From an uncultured Gemmatimonadota bacterium (GTDB taxonomy: Bacteria > Gemmatimonadota > Gemmatimonadetes > Gemmatimonadales > Gemmatimonadaceae): DNA of 64,000 bases. Location: the NCBI GenBank assembly GCA_946480295.1, contig CAMLIT010000008.1:1-64000 (forward strand). Reading direction: 5' to 3'. The first letter of the stretch is position 1. The number at the start of each line of letters is the position of its first letter. This document shows positions 27,499-37,568 of the stretch, piece after piece. The position numbers and the translations under genes were made by a program. The notes under the pieces are model-generated. The model made no database searches and had not been told where the DNA came from. It saw nothing but the letters and a program-made list of their open reading frames with translations.

Positions 27499-29823
27499 TC
27501 ACTTCACCCGCACCACCGCGAGCTGCATCGCCGGCGGAAGCGGCTGGCCGTTGGCGGTGACGAGGATCAGCGCGTCCTTCCCCTCCGGGACCGTGAAGCG
27601 CATGAACGCCACGCCGCCGCCCCGCAGCACCGTCGTGCGCTTCACCGCGTCGGCGAGCGCCGGCAGCTGCGCCGTGCCGAGCGGGAACGACAGCCCCGCC
27701 GCCGTGAAGTAGGAGCGCGCATCCCAGCTCGGCTGCGTGTACCGCGACGCGACCCCCGGCACCCAGTCGTCGGCGAGGTTCGAGATCGCCCAGTCGCGCA
27801 TCCAGAGCGCGGGATTGACGCCGAGCACCTGCGCCAGGTTCGCCATGCCGCTCGTCGACGAGTTCACGAGCCGGAACCAGAAGTCCCCGTCGGTGGTCGC
27901 GCGCCGGTCGGCGGCGTAGCGCAGGAAGGACCAGATCGCGCCGCGCGTCTGGAGCGCGTCGTCGTACAGGTCCACGCCCTGCGGCGCGTACGCCCACGGC
28001 GACTGCAGGTACAGCTCGTAGCGGACGGCGTTGTTGCGGTGGTAGTTGCGGTAGGCCGTCAGCACCCGCGGGATCACCAGCTGCGCGCTGTCCACGTTCT
28101 CGCGCGGATGCAAGCCGGCGACGCGGTAGAAGAGCAGCTCCTCGGCGATGTGGCTCAGCCCCTCGTTCAGCCACGCCTCCTCGTTCGGCGCCGCGGCGTG
28201 GTTCACGTACAGCCGCCGCGAGGCGTTGATCAGGTGCTGGAACTCGTGCGCGGTCGTCGCGATGGTGTTGATGGTCACGTACTTCTTCGTGAACACCTGC
28301 CCGTTCACCGTCCCCGTGGAGTCCGGCACCATGAGGTAGAACATCTCCCCCTGGTTGCTCGTCGGGCAGGCGTTCGTGCCCGAGCGCGGGAGCAGGTCGC
28401 GCTCGTAGAAGAAGCCGAGGATGACGGAGCTCGAGCCCTTCGGCGTCAGGGCGTTCACCGCGCGGGTGAAGAAGAGCACGATCCGGCCGTTGTGGTCGAT
28501 GTCCGTCGGCGCCCCGAACGCCTGCTCGTCGAGCGGATCGACGAGGGTGTCGAAGGTCGTGCCGATCGACTGGTACTCCGCCGCGGTGAAGCCGCCGGCG
28601 GGATTGGCGGTGTCGGCGACGACGATCGCCCTGTTCGTGATCGCCACCACGCGCCCCGTGCGCTTGTTCGGCGCCGAGCAGTCCGTGATCGACGCGTTGA
28701 GCGACAGCAGGTCCCCGACCCGCACGCTGGACGGGATGGCGTCGTACAGGGGCGCCAGCGGCGAGGAGGTCGACGCCGGGGCCGCGGCCGCGAGCCGGGT
28801 CCGCGCGTACCAGTCGCGCGCCGCCGGGACGAGCGGCGCCAGCGCCGCCTCGCGCCGGCGCAGCATCGTCTCGAAGTCGTCGTTTGGCGGGAGGGCCGGC
28901 GAGGCGCCGGCGAGGAGCCGCGAGCCCGTCGTGCGGGCCGGGAGACGGTCGGGTGATACGCTGCTCACCGCGCCGAGCCCGTCGCCGAGCACCTCGATCT
29001 GCATCTGGCTCGCCGGCACGCTCGCGTTGTAGTACGGCACGAGGGCGTATGCCGCGCCCGCGGTCGCCGCGTGCACGCACACGTATCCGCCGGGGAAGCT
29101 CGTGTCGACGTCGCCGACGTCGAGCGACACGGGCGACGCCACGTCGGTGCACGGCGAATCGCCCGCCGCCAGCACGACGACGTGCGCGCTGTCCGTGTGC
29201 GATGCGCCGCGCGCGACGAGCCAGGTCTCGCCGCCGCGGCGCAGCACGTGGAGGAAGCCCGTCGAGTCCACCGCGACCAGCGTGGGGTCGCGCACCGTCC
29301 ACGTCGGGTCCGGGGTCGTCCCGTTCCCGTACTGGTCGGTGACGACCGCGCGCACGTGCGCCGTGTCCACGCCCACGTGCAGGCGCACGAGCGGCGTGAG
29401 CACGTCGAGCAGCGACGCCGGCCCGGGGATCCCGTCCGCCGTGAACCGCGCCTCCGGCACGGGTCCCTCCACGCGCACCGTCACCCGGTTCGCTCCCGCC
29501 GTCGTGCCGAGGGTGAGGAATGTCCGCGCGGTGCCGTCCGCGGCCGTCGTCGCCGACGCCGGCGAGACGCTGCCGTTCCCCGCGGAGATCGCGAAGGTGA
29601 CCTCCACGTCGCGCACCGGTCGGCCGTGCGCGTCGGTGATCTTCACGACGAGCGGCGCCGGGAGCCCGCTGCCCACGACCGCGCGCGCGCTGTCACCCGA
29701 GACGACGGTGATGTGCGCCGCCGGACCCGGGACGGCGGGTCCCGTGCGGTCGGAGCGACACGCGGCGGCGCCGAGGAGGATGCTGCCGGCGAGCGCGGCG
29801 CGGACGAGCTGCTGGACGGACAT
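27499..29823 (-). CDS. Lipoprotein with Ig-like domain and M30-like metallopeptidase domain
   Basis: Exported protein of 774 residues. The signal ends in a lipobox (ILLGAAAC, Cys22). A bacterial Ig-like (Big_1/invasin type) domain covers about 35-135 (PLVVKITDAHGRPVRDVEVTFAIS). The C-terminal half carries the zinc motif TTAHEFQHLINAS near residue 526 and EEAWLNEGLSHIAEELLFYR near 550, the pattern of hyicolysin-type M30 peptidases. It is probably anchored at the cell surface and degrades or processes protein. The gene is monocistronic. Substrate unknown; the combination of domains is what is unusual. Confidence 0.75.
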   Translation of the reverse strand: MSVQQLVRAALAGSILLGAAACRSDRTGPAVPGPAAHITVVSGDSARAVVGSGLPAPLVVKITDAHGRPVRDVEVTFAISAGNGSVSPASATTAADGTARTFLTLGTTAGANRVTVRVEGPVPEARFTADGIPGPASLLDVLTPLVRLHVGVDTAHVRAVVTDQYGNGTTPDPTWTVRDPTLVAVDSTGFLHVLRRGGETWLVARGASHTDSAHVVVLAAGDSPCTDVASPVSLDVGDVDTSFPGGYVCVHAATAGAAYALVPYYNASVPASQMQIEVLGDGLGAVSSVSPDRLPARTTGSRLLAGASPALPPNDDFETMLRRREAALAPLVPAARDWYARTRLAAAAPASTSSPLAPLYDAIPSSVRVGDLLSLNASITDCSAPNKRTGRVVAITNRAIVVADTANPAGGFTAAEYQSIGTTFDTLVDPLDEQAFGAPTDIDHNGRIVLFFTRAVNALTPKGSSSVILGFFYERDLLPRSGTNACPTSNQGEMFYLMVPDSTGTVNGQVFTKKYVTINTIATTAHEFQHLINASRRLYVNHAAAPNEEAWLNEGLSHIAEELLFYRVAGLHPRENVDSAQLVIPRVLTAYRNYHRNNAVRYELYLQSPWAYAPQGVDLYDDALQTRGAIWSFLRYAADRRATTDGDFWFRLVNSSTSGMANLAQVLGVNPALWMRDWAISNLADDWVPGVASRYTQPSWDARSYFTAAGLSFPLGTAQLPALADAVKRTTVLRGGGVAFMRFTVPEGKDALILVTANGQPLPPAMQLAVVRVK

Positions 29824-29965
29824 GCGCGAACGGAATGGGTCGCCGCCCCGGCGCGCGGGACACGGCTGCCGAGCGGACGGACGGCTGGACGAGCGGTCCA
29901 GTCCGTGAGGTGCTACCGCTCATGCTACTGCCGTGCTGCGCCCGATGCCAGCATCCACCACCGCC

Positions 29966-32143
29966 TCAACGGCGGAGCGTCAGCGTCACGGTGAGCGAAC
30001 GCGGGTACGCGGGGGTCACGAACCGCTCGACGTCGGGACTCACGGGTGTCGGACCCCCATAGGGCCCCTTGGGGTTGTCCGCGTACACGCCGTAGACCAC
30101 GTAGCGGCGATCGAGGAGATTGCCGACGTCCGCGCCGAGCGAGAAGTGCTCGCGCTCGAGCGCGAGGTGCAGGTCGGCGACGGCGTAGCCCGGGAGGGGC
30201 GCGGTGCGATTGGCCTCGTCCCCGCGCAGGAACTGCGACGAGACGGCGCGCAGCGACAGCGCGCCGTGGAGCACGCTCCCCCCGGCGAGCAGCGTCTCCT
30301 CGACGCCGACCGTCGCCCGGTGCCGCGGCGAGAGGGCCAGCCGGTCGCCGGGATGCACGGCGTTGCTGTCGAGCGCCGACGCGAGCAGCGCGTCGCTCCG
30401 GTACGTCGCGTCGAGGAAGGCGTACGAGGCGGACAGCCGCACCCGCCCCGGCAGCGTCACGTGCGCCGAGGTCTCGACGCCGTCCCGCCGCGTACGCGCG
30501 ATGTTCTGGAAGTACCCGGCCGCCGCGCGCGACGTGACGAAGACGATCTCGTCGTGCACGTCCATCCGGAACGCCGACAGCTCCAGCGCCGCGCCGGACC
30601 ACGGCTCCCAGTCCAGCCCCGTCTCGTAGTTCCAGCCGACGACCGGCGCGAGCGCCGGGTCGGCGCCGAGCGAGAACGGGAGCGGACAGGGGGAATCGGG
30701 GCTCGCGCACGCGAGCTCCAGCGCGGCGGGCGCCCGGAAGCCGCTCCCGACCGACACGTACCCGCGCAGCGCCTCGTCGAAGGCGTACGTCGCGCCGAGC
30801 TTCGGCGAGATGCGCCAGTAGCTGCTCGTCCCGTCGTTCGCCGGCTCCCGCCGGTCGCGGAAGGGCACGCGCACGTAGTCGCCGCGGCCGGAGAGGAGCA
30901 GCGAGAGGCGCTCGGTCGCATCCCAGCGGCCCTGCGCGTACAGCGCCCCGTCCTCGCCGTCCACCCGCGCGTCCTCGCAGAGGGCCGTGGTCGTGTCGCA
31001 GCCGGGGGGCAGCGTGGGCGCCGCGGCGTTCGTCTCGTCGAACAGCCGGTACTTCACGAACGTGCGTGCGTACTCGGCGCCGATGGTCACGGCGAGCGGC
31101 GCGCCGGCGAGGTGGGTCGGCACGTCCAGCTCCGCCGTGCCGCCGAGCGACGCGTTCGTCACGAACGCGCGGTTGTTGACGTCGCCGACGTTCACGTTGT
31201 ACTGCGCCATCGCGTTCCGTCGGCCGTAGACGTTCCCGCGCAGCTCGGCGCCGCCGAGCGAGTGCTGCGCGCGCGTGCTGACCTGGAGCAGGTCCGGCCG
31301 GAAGTAGTCGCCGACCGTGTAGTTGGCGCGCCGCGCCGCGGGCAGCCAGCTCTCCGGGAGCGAACCCGCCTCGGACACGTCGTCGTGTGCGTACAGCAGC
31401 GAGAGCACGACGTCGCTCGAGTCGCGCCGGCGGCCGATGTTCGCGAAGAGCTGCCGCGTCGTCGCCCCCGACTGCACCTGGTACCCGTCCTCGCGGGTCC
31501 CCTTCACCATGAGGAGCCCGTCGACGCCGCCGCGCATGCCGCTCGCCAGCACGCGCGCCGCCCGGTAGCCGTATGCCCCGCTCCCCAGCTCCGCGTCCAC
31601 GCGCGGCGCCTCCGTCCCGCGCGCCGTGAACAGGTTCAGCGCCCCGGCCAGCGTGTTCTTGCCGAAGATCGCGCTCGGCCCGCGCACGAGCTCCGCGCGC
31701 GCCACCGCGTCCATCGGGACGAGATCGAAGTTCAGCTCCTGCGCGTCCGGCTCGTTGATCCGCACGCCGTCGAGGAAGACGCTGACCCCCTGCGGCACGC
31801 CGACGACGGGTGACAGCTCGAAGCCGCGGATGTCGAGCGTCGGCTGCACGCGTGTCCCCTGGTCGTTCGTCAGGCTGACGCCGGGCAGCTGCGCGAGCGC
31901 CGCGGCCGCGCCGGCCGGCTCCGGCGGGATGCTGGACGGTCGCAGCACGTCCACCTGCACCGGCGTGCGCTCGTCGGCCGAGCTGGTGAGGCGCGTCCCG
32001 GAGACGACCACGGGCGCGAGGCGGCGCGCGCTGTCGGCGCGCACCGAGTCACGCCTCGTGCTGTCCCGCTGCTGCGCGGCGAGCGGGCTCGCCACGAGCA
32101 CGAGCAGGAGTACGGCGCGCACGGCAAGGCTCGACGTCGACAT
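29966..32143 (-). CDS. TonB-dependent receptor
   Basis: Outer-membrane receptor of 725 residues. A signal peptide ends at LAAQQ, a short TonB-box-like VVVSG follows, the plug (about 55-170) has PGVSLTNDQG and RVQPTLDIRGFELS, and the barrel finishes in the typical RSLTVTLTLRR. It lacks the SusC N-terminal extension. In-frame ATGs at 32155 and 32182 exist upstream; 32143 gives the best signal peptide. It is divergent from the ArsC-like gene. The ligand (siderophore, cobalamin or metal chelate) is not apparent. Confidence 0.9.
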   Translation of the reverse strand: MSTSSLAVRAVLLLVLVASPLAAQQRDSTRRDSVRADSARRLAPVVVSGTRLTSSADERTPVQVDVLRPSSIPPEPAGAAAALAQLPGVSLTNDQGTRVQPTLDIRGFELSPVVGVPQGVSVFLDGVRINEPDAQELNFDLVPMDAVARAELVRGPSAIFGKNTLAGALNLFTARGTEAPRVDAELGSGAYGYRAARVLASGMRGGVDGLLMVKGTREDGYQVQSGATTRQLFANIGRRRDSSDVVLSLLYAHDDVSEAGSLPESWLPAARRANYTVGDYFRPDLLQVSTRAQHSLGGAELRGNVYGRRNAMAQYNVNVGDVNNRAFVTNASLGGTAELDVPTHLAGAPLAVTIGAEYARTFVKYRLFDETNAAAPTLPPGCDTTTALCEDARVDGEDGALYAQGRWDATERLSLLLSGRGDYVRVPFRDRREPANDGTSSYWRISPKLGATYAFDEALRGYVSVGSGFRAPAALELACASPDSPCPLPFSLGADPALAPVVGWNYETGLDWEPWSGAALELSAFRMDVHDEIVFVTSRAAAGYFQNIARTRRDGVETSAHVTLPGRVRLSASYAFLDATYRSDALLASALDSNAVHPGDRLALSPRHRATVGVEETLLAGGSVLHGALSLRAVSSQFLRGDEANRTAPLPGYAVADLHLALEREHFSLGADVGNLLDRRYVVYGVYADNPKGPYGGPTPVSPDVERFVTPAYPRSLTVTLTLRR

Positions 32144-32255
32144 CGGAAATTGCATCATCGTGGGTGTCGCGCGCCTTCGCAAGCGCGGAGTCCCATCGAA
32201 CGCGCCGGCACGCGCGGCATTGACACGAGCGCGCCTCGTCGCCGTTCTTCAGCGC

Positions 32256-32768
32256 ATGGCCACCGTCGCTGGAACGACCGGAGCCGCGCGACACGCCCCG
32301 TTCCGGATCCTCGTGCTCTGCACCGGCAACTCGGCGCGCAGCCAGATCGCCGAGGCGCTCCTCGCGACCTGGGGCGCGGGACGCGTCGACGCGGCGAGCG
32401 CGGGCGCCAGCCCCGCCGAGCGCGTGAGCGCGTCGGCGATCGCGGTGCTGCGCGAGCATGGCATCCAGTGGGAGGGCCACCGGCCGAAGGGCATCGACGC
32501 CTTCGACGGCCAGCGCTTCGACCTCGTCATCACGGTGTGCGATCACGCGCGCGATGCCTGCCCGTACTTCGCCGGCGCGCGGGCGCAGGTGCACTGGGGG
32601 ATGTCCGATCCCGCCGCGGTGCGCCCGCCTGACGAGCGGCGGCGCGCCTTCGCCGAGACCTACGAAGTGCTGGCGCGGCGGGTCGGCGCCCTCCTCGCGC
32701 TGCCGCTGGAGGATCTCGAGGACCGCGACCTCGCGCGCCGCGCGTCGGCGATCGCGACGACCGCGTGA
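32256..32768 (+). CDS. Arsenate reductase / low-molecular-weight phosphatase family (ArsC)
   Basis: 170 residues with the phosphatase loop LVLCTGNSARSQIAEALL (CX5R) near residues 21-28 and two further cysteines in VITVCDHARDACPYF, the arrangement used by thioredoxin-coupled arsenate reductases. No arsR, acr3 or arsB is adjacent, so a role in arsenate detoxification is inferred from residues only. ATG 32256 begins the conserved part; the long in-frame stretch upstream lies antisense to the TonB receptor. Confidence 0.85.
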   Translation: MATVAGTTGAARHAPFRILVLCTGNSARSQIAEALLATWGAGRVDAASAGASPAERVSASAIAVLREHGIQWEGHRPKGIDAFDGQRFDLVITVCDHARDACPYFAGARAQVHWGMSDPAAVRPPDERRRAFAETYEVLARRVGALLALPLEDLEDRDLARRASAIATTA

Positions 32769-32799
32769 GGGGCGCGGCGCGGCGATCGGATCATCGCGC

Positions 32800-34182
32800 T
32801 CACGCCTGCGCCGCGGCGAACAGCCGCACCGCGACCGGCGGCGCCGCGCCCTCCACGCTCTCGACCTCCACGCGCACGCGCCCCGCGGCGGGACCCGCGA
32901 CGGGCAGGATGCGCGCGTAGCCGATCGTCGTCCCGCTGGCGAGCGGCTGCCACGCCGCGCCGTCCCAGCCGCTGACGGCGAAGCGCGTCACGCGCTGCCC
33001 GTCGGCGATCGCCTCCTCCAGCCGCACGAAGCCGAGCTTCGCCGGCGCGGGCAGCTGCACCTCGCCGACCGCGGTCCGCGCACCCGTCGCCCGCCAGGCC
33101 GGCGCGATGCCGTGCGCGAGGTCGTGCCCGAACAGCGTCGTCAGGCGCTCGTCGAGCCCGCGCAGCCGCGCGACGTCGGTGTCGTGCAACAGCCCCTCCC
33201 GCGTCGGCGGCACGTTGAGCAGGAGCTTCGAGTTCCGCCCCACCGAGCTGAGATACAGCTCGAGCAGGTTGTCCACGCTGCGCACCTTCGCGTCGTCCGC
33301 CGGATGGTAGAACCAGCCGGGCCGGATCGACACGTCGGCCTCCGCCGGGCGCCACGCGGCGCCCGCCGGATCGCCGTGCTGCAGCTCGGGCGTGATGCGC
33401 GGCCCGGAGGCGCCGGGGTACGGAACGACCGCCGGGTCCACGGTGGACCAGTTCGGATCGCCCGCCCGTCCCGCCTCGTTGCCGCACCAACGCACGTCCG
33501 GCCCCGCGTCGGAGAAGATCACCGCGTCGGGCTGCAGCCGACGCACGATCCCGAAGAAGCGCGGCCAGTCGTACCGCTGCCGTCGCCCGTTCGGCCCCTC
33601 CCCGTTCGCGCCATCGAACCAGACCTCGGCGAGCGGTCCGTAGCGCGTGAGCAGCTCGGTGAGCTGCGTCGCATAGACGTCGTTGTATCTCGGCGAGTCG
33701 CCGTACGCCGGGTGGTTGCGGTCCCAGGGGGAGAGATAGAGCCCGGGACGCAGCCCCTCCGCGCGGCACGCGTCCACGAACTCGCGCACGACGTCGCCGC
33801 GTCCGCCGCGCCACGGGCTCGCCGCGACGCTGTGGCGCGTCGTCGCCGTCGGCCAGAGGCAGAAGCCGTCGTGATGCTTCGCGGTGAGGATCATCGCGCG
33901 GAAGCCGCCGGCGCGCGCCGCGCGCGCCCACTGCCGCGCGTCGAGGCGCGTCGGCGCGAAGATGGCCGGGTCCTCGCGACCGTCGCCCCATTCGCGATCG
34001 GTGAAGGTGTTCACGCCGAAGTGCACGAACATCGCCCGCTCGTCCCGCTGCCAGCGCAGCTGCGCCGCCGTCGGTTTCGGGCGGGCGGACGAGCCGAGCA
34101 CGGGGGAGCGGCCGAGCAGCGCGGCCGCGCGAGGAGCGGTGGCCGCGGCGAGCGCGGCCCGGAGGAAGTCGCGACGGTACAT
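32800..34182 (-). CDS. GH29 alpha-L-fucosidase
   Basis: Exported glycosidase of 460 residues with a twin-arginine signal (RRDFLRAALAAA). GH29 features are MFVHFGVNTFTDREWGDG, ILTAKHHDGFCLWPT and the nucleophile Asp in AEVWFDGANG near residue 188. The acid/base residue is not conserved in sequence in this family and cannot be assigned here. A C-terminal discoidin-like segment follows about 370. It is probably periplasmic and could feed on fucosylated glycans, but no fucose operon is nearby. Confidence 0.9.
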   Translation of the reverse strand: MYRRDFLRAALAAATAPRAAALLGRSPVLGSSARPKPTAAQLRWQRDERAMFVHFGVNTFTDREWGDGREDPAIFAPTRLDARQWARAARAGGFRAMILTAKHHDGFCLWPTATTRHSVAASPWRGGRGDVVREFVDACRAEGLRPGLYLSPWDRNHPAYGDSPRYNDVYATQLTELLTRYGPLAEVWFDGANGEGPNGRRQRYDWPRFFGIVRRLQPDAVIFSDAGPDVRWCGNEAGRAGDPNWSTVDPAVVPYPGASGPRITPELQHGDPAGAAWRPAEADVSIRPGWFYHPADDAKVRSVDNLLELYLSSVGRNSKLLLNVPPTREGLLHDTDVARLRGLDERLTTLFGHDLAHGIAPAWRATGARTAVGEVQLPAPAKLGFVRLEEAIADGQRVTRFAVSGWDGAAWQPLASGTTIGYARILPVAGPAAGRVRVEVESVEGAAPPVAVRLFAAAQA

Positions 34183-34198
34183 GATGTCTGATGTGAGT

Positions 34199-34552
34199 TC
34201 AGCGGCGCCGGCGCGCCTGCGCGGCCTTCCTCGTCCGGGCCGCGGTCAGCGCCCGGTCCGCCCACGGCCGCAGCACCTCGGGTTCCTCGAGCACCTCCTC
34301 GGGAACCTGGTAGTACGACGTCAACGCCGCGTGGCCCTCGCGCGGGCGGAAGGGCCTCATCCCTCGCGCCTCGAAGTCGCCGCGGCTCGCGTCGTCCACG
34401 CGGAAGTAGAGCGTGTCGTCGGAGAGCAGCGCGAAGCACACGTCGCCGACGTAGATCCCCGCGCCGCCGAACATGCTGCGGGCGCGCACGCGGCCGATGG
34501 CGCGCCCGAACTGCTCGAGGACGAAGGCGCGGAAGCTCGGACTGACCGCCAT
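34199..34552 (-). CDS. TfoX N-terminal domain protein
   Basis: 117-residue protein matching only the N-terminal domain of TfoX (SMFGGAGIYVGDVCFALLSDDTLYFRVDD). The C-terminal DNA-binding-like half of competence regulator TfoX is absent, replaced by a basic tail (KAAQARRRR). Stand-alone TfoX-N proteins are common and have no settled function. It is 5 bases from the DUF2007 gene, forming a two-gene operon. Confidence 0.85.
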   Translation of the reverse strand: MAVSPSFRAFVLEQFGRAIGRVRARSMFGGAGIYVGDVCFALLSDDTLYFRVDDASRGDFEARGMRPFRPREGHAALTSYYQVPEEVLEEPEVLRPWADRALTAARTRKAAQARRRR

Positions 34553-34557
34553 GGCGC

Positions 34558-34791
34558 TCAGGTCGGGTCCTCGTAGTCGGCGAGGATCTCCTGGGCCGCG
34601 GTGAGCTCGTTCGACGCGACGAGCACGTCCACCCCGCGCACCGTCGGCCCGGCGAAGCCGGGGCCGAAGATCCCCACGATGTCGTTCCCGCGCGCCGATG
34701 CGGTGATGCCCGCGGCACGCAGCCGCTCGACGAGCATCTCCGCCTCCAGGGCCGAGCCGAAGTTCGTGAGCGTCACCCATTGCACGTGCAT
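34558..34791 (-). CDS. DUF2007-type small protein
   Basis: 77 residues with the DUF2007 pattern (FGSALEAEMLVERLRAAGITASARG ... VDVLVASNELTAAQEIL), often called a putative signal-transducing protein and related to PII-like folds. GGAGGAAGC directly precedes ATG 34791, fixing the start. Function unknown. Confidence 0.8.
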   Translation of the reverse strand: MHVQWVTLTNFGSALEAEMLVERLRAAGITASARGNDIVGIFGPGFAGPTVRGVDVLVASNELTAAQEILADYEDPT

Positions 34792-34955
34792 GCTTCCTCC
34801 TCGAGGGACGGCCCGCCGTCGCCGTGGACGCGACACGGGCACCTCCGGAATATGCAGCGCGGCCGCCGCAGGTCCACCGCCGCCCGCACGACGGGCAGGA
34901 ACGGCGAAGGGCCGCCCGGGTGGACGGCCCCTTGCCACGACGAGCGCCGAACCGC

Positions 34956-37493
34956 CTACTTGCGCGGCTCGAGGATCTCGCCGATGCGATGCTCCGCGCC
35001 CTCGAGGTGGAGCTGCGTCTCGCGATCCGCGGCGCGCGGGATCGCCCGCCGGATGTCGTCGCGCAGCGTCACCAGCTCGCCCCGCAGCTCCGACTTCGCG
35101 TCGTCCGCCAGCGGCGGCTGCGGGCGCCCGAAGCGCGCGGCCGGCGGCCCCGCCGCCGCGGGCGGCGCGGCGTTGAGCTTCCGGTCGAGGAGCGACAGGT
35201 AGTCGTCCTGGAGCGCCCGCCGGTACACGTCGATCGCCGGCCGGGGCGTGTAGACCTCCGACCAGATGCCGCGGCGCACGTCGTCGAGCATCTGCGCCAG
35301 CGGGTACGCGTCCCCCGCGTGCGCGGCGAGCGCCTCCTCCTCCAGCATGCGGTTCATCTTCTGGTCGTCGAGGAGCAGCGTCAGCACGCGATTCTGCGCC
35401 CCGGTGATCCGCGAGACCATCCCGTTAGGCTCGATGCGGCTGGCGATCTCCGGCCGGATGAGGTACGTCGGCGTGCGGAAGACGTCCTCGTCGAGGAAGC
35501 GCACCGCCGCCGCCTGACGAGCGCGGGAGAGCGGCGTGTAGACGGGGCCCGGCTGGCTCCCCGACTTGTACTGCACCGCCTCGCCCCCGACCACGGTCGT
35601 CACGTGGCTCGCCTCCGTCGCCCACTGGCCGACGGTGCGGTCGTAGATCTCCTTCAGGTCGTCGTTGTCCTCCCCCGGGCGCACCGCCGCGCCCTCGATG
35701 TAGCCGACGACGCGCTGGATGTTGCGGAAGCCGAGCCCCGTGGACTTCACCGGGTCGGCGTCGCCGACCGCCTCGGTCATCGTGCCGAAGCCGCCCTCGT
35801 TGTTCGCCGAGAAGCGGTACCAGGGGATCGTGTCCTGCTCGCGCGCCCACCGGTCGAGCGTCGGCCGCTCCGCGTCGGTCGTGTGCGCGCCCGGGATCGG
35901 CTTGTAGCCCCACATGATCGCGTACTTGTCGTACGGCCCGATGCGCGGGATGATGTCCTCGAGCGGGATGCGGTCCTCGGGCTGCGCGACGTAGTTGAAG
36001 CGCGAGTAGTCCATGATGCTCGGGCTGTGCCCCATCCGGTGCACCCAGCTCGCGCTGCGTACGCTGTCCGCCGGATACTCGGAGCTGCCGATCTGGTCGT
36101 GCTGGAGCCCGAGCGTGTGCCCGATCTCGTGCGCGACCACGAACTCCAGCAGCCGCCCCATGAGCGAATCGGGCATCGGGAAGGTGCGGGCCCGCGGATC
36201 CACCTGCGCCGCCTGGGTGAAGTACCAGTCGCGCTGGAGGTTGAGCACGTTCTGGAAGATGCGCACCGACCCGTTGAGGATCTCACCCGTGCGCGGATCG
36301 CTCACGTGCGGCCCCACGGCGTTCTCCACCGTCGACGGCAGCCAGCGGATCAGCGTGTGGCGGATGTCCTCCGGCGACCAGTCGGGATCGTTCGCCGGCG
36401 GATCCTTCGCGACGATCGCGTCCTTGAACCCGGCCGCCTCGAACGCCGGCTGCCAGTCGGTGATCGCCTTGCGGATCCACGGCTTCCACTGCTCGGGCGT
36501 ATCCGGATCGACGTAGTACACGATCTGGTGCTTCGGGTAGCACAGGTCGCCCACGCGCCGGTCCGAGCACTCGAGCCGGTAGCGCGTGATGTACTCGCGG
36601 TGCGCGGCGCGCTGCTCGGCGCCGAAGTCCACCTGGCGAACGGAGAAGAAGCCGACGCGCTCGTCGAAGCGGCGCGGCATCATCGGCTGTTCGGGAAGCT
36701 TGACGATGCTCCAGTGCGCGAGGACGCTCTCCGCCGGCCGCGGCGCCGCGCCCTGCCCCGCCGGCGACGGCGCCGCGCCGCGGCCGCCCGTCGCGCCGGG
36801 CACGCCCGTCTGCGTCGCCTCGACCTCGATGTTCTGCGGGAAGGCCACGGCGCGCTCGACGTACGACCGCGTCGGGTCGATGTTCCCGCGGATCGCCGCG
36901 AGCTCCGGCACCGACGTCGTGAACAGCCGCGTCACGTCGATGACGGCGGCGCTGTCCGGCCCGTACGCCTCGACGTTGAAGACGGCGATGATCGGCGCGT
37001 AATTCGACGCCTGGACCGCCTTGTACACCGAGAGCGAGGTGTCCGCCGTGATCGCGAACGAGGGCGACCGCAGGATGACGCGGTTCCCCTCGCGCTCCCA
37101 GCGGAGCGTCCGCTCGCCGAACTCGTCGCCGCCGTACTCGCCGAAGCCGCCCGTCGGGTCGTCGGGGTTCGCCGCGGCCGCGCGCGCATAACGACCGACG
37201 ACGAGCATGTCCTTCCCCAGCTCGTTCGCCGGGATCTCGAAGTACAGCTTCTCGCCGACCTGGTGCACGGTGAAGAGGCCGCGGCGCGTCTTGGCCGCGG
37301 CGGTGATCACGCGGCCATACGGCCGCGGGCCCTGCGCCGCTCGGCCGGTATCGCCGGGGGCGCGGCCCGTCGCGGGGCGTTCGGCGACCGGCGTCGGCGC
37401 CGGGGCGGGGGCCGGCTGCGTCGACGGCGCCGGATGCGTGCATCCGGCCACCACGGCGGCGGCCAGCAGGAGGGCTGGTGTGTGCTTCATCAT
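34956..37493 (-). CDS. Zinc-dependent metalloprotease lipoprotein (DUF5117/DUF4953 type)
   Basis: 845-residue exported protein with a lipobox (VVAGC) and a Pro/Ala-rich spacer at about 22-45. A DUF5117-like domain follows at about 60-330, then the metzincin-type motif [13 protein letters not shown] near 454-466 and a Met-turn [11 protein letters not shown] some 35 residues later. Family members occur widely in Bacteroidota and Gemmatimonadota, but their substrate is unknown. A second low-complexity insert ([18 protein letters not shown]) is at about 240. Monocistronic. Confidence 0.88.
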   Translation of the reverse strand: MMKHTPALLLAAAVVAGCTHPAPSTQPAPAPAPTPVAERPATGRAPGDTGRAAQGPRPYGRVITAAAKTRRGLFTVHQVGEKLYFEIPANELGKDMLVVGRYARAAAANPDDPTGGFGEYGGDEFGERTLRWEREGNRVILRSPSFAITADTSLSVYKAVQASNYAPIIAVFNVEAYGPDSAAVIDVTRLFTTSVPELAAIRGNIDPTRSYVERAVAFPQNIEVEATQTGVPGATGGRGAAPSPAGQGAAPRPAESVLAHWSIVKLPEQPMMPRRFDERVGFFSVRQVDFGAEQRAAHREYITRYRLECSDRRVGDLCYPKHQIVYYVDPDTPEQWKPWIRKAITDWQPAFEAAGFKDAIVAKDPPANDPDWSPEDIRHTLIRWLPSTVENAVGPHVSDPRTGEILNGSVRIFQNVLNLQRDWYFTQAAQVDPRARTFPMPDSLMGRLLEFVVAHEIGHTLGLQHDQIGSSEYPADSVRSASWVHRMGHSPSIMDYSRFNYVAQPEDRIPLEDIIPRIGPYDKYAIMWGYKPIPGAHTTDAERPTLDRWAREQDTIPWYRFSANNEGGFGTMTEAVGDADPVKSTGLGFRNIQRVVGYIEGAAVRPGEDNDDLKEIYDRTVGQWATEASHVTTVVGGEAVQYKSGSQPGPVYTPLSRARQAAAVRFLDEDVFRTPTYLIRPEIASRIEPNGMVSRITGAQNRVLTLLLDDQKMNRMLEEEALAAHAGDAYPLAQMLDDVRRGIWSEVYTPRPAIDVYRRALQDDYLSLLDRKLNAAPPAAAGPPAARFGRPQPPLADDAKSELRGELVTLRDDIRRAIPRAADRETQLHLEGAEHRIGEILEPRK

Positions 37494-37568
37494 CGGGAGG
37501 TGGAGTGGTCGGGCGGCGGGAAGAACTCGGCCCGTAGGGATACTACTCGGTGTTACGCACGGCGGCCA

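Noticed and set aside
32256..32768. An arsenic-resistance operon
   Set aside because: Only an ArsC-like gene is present; no ArsR, transporter or ArsH on either side.
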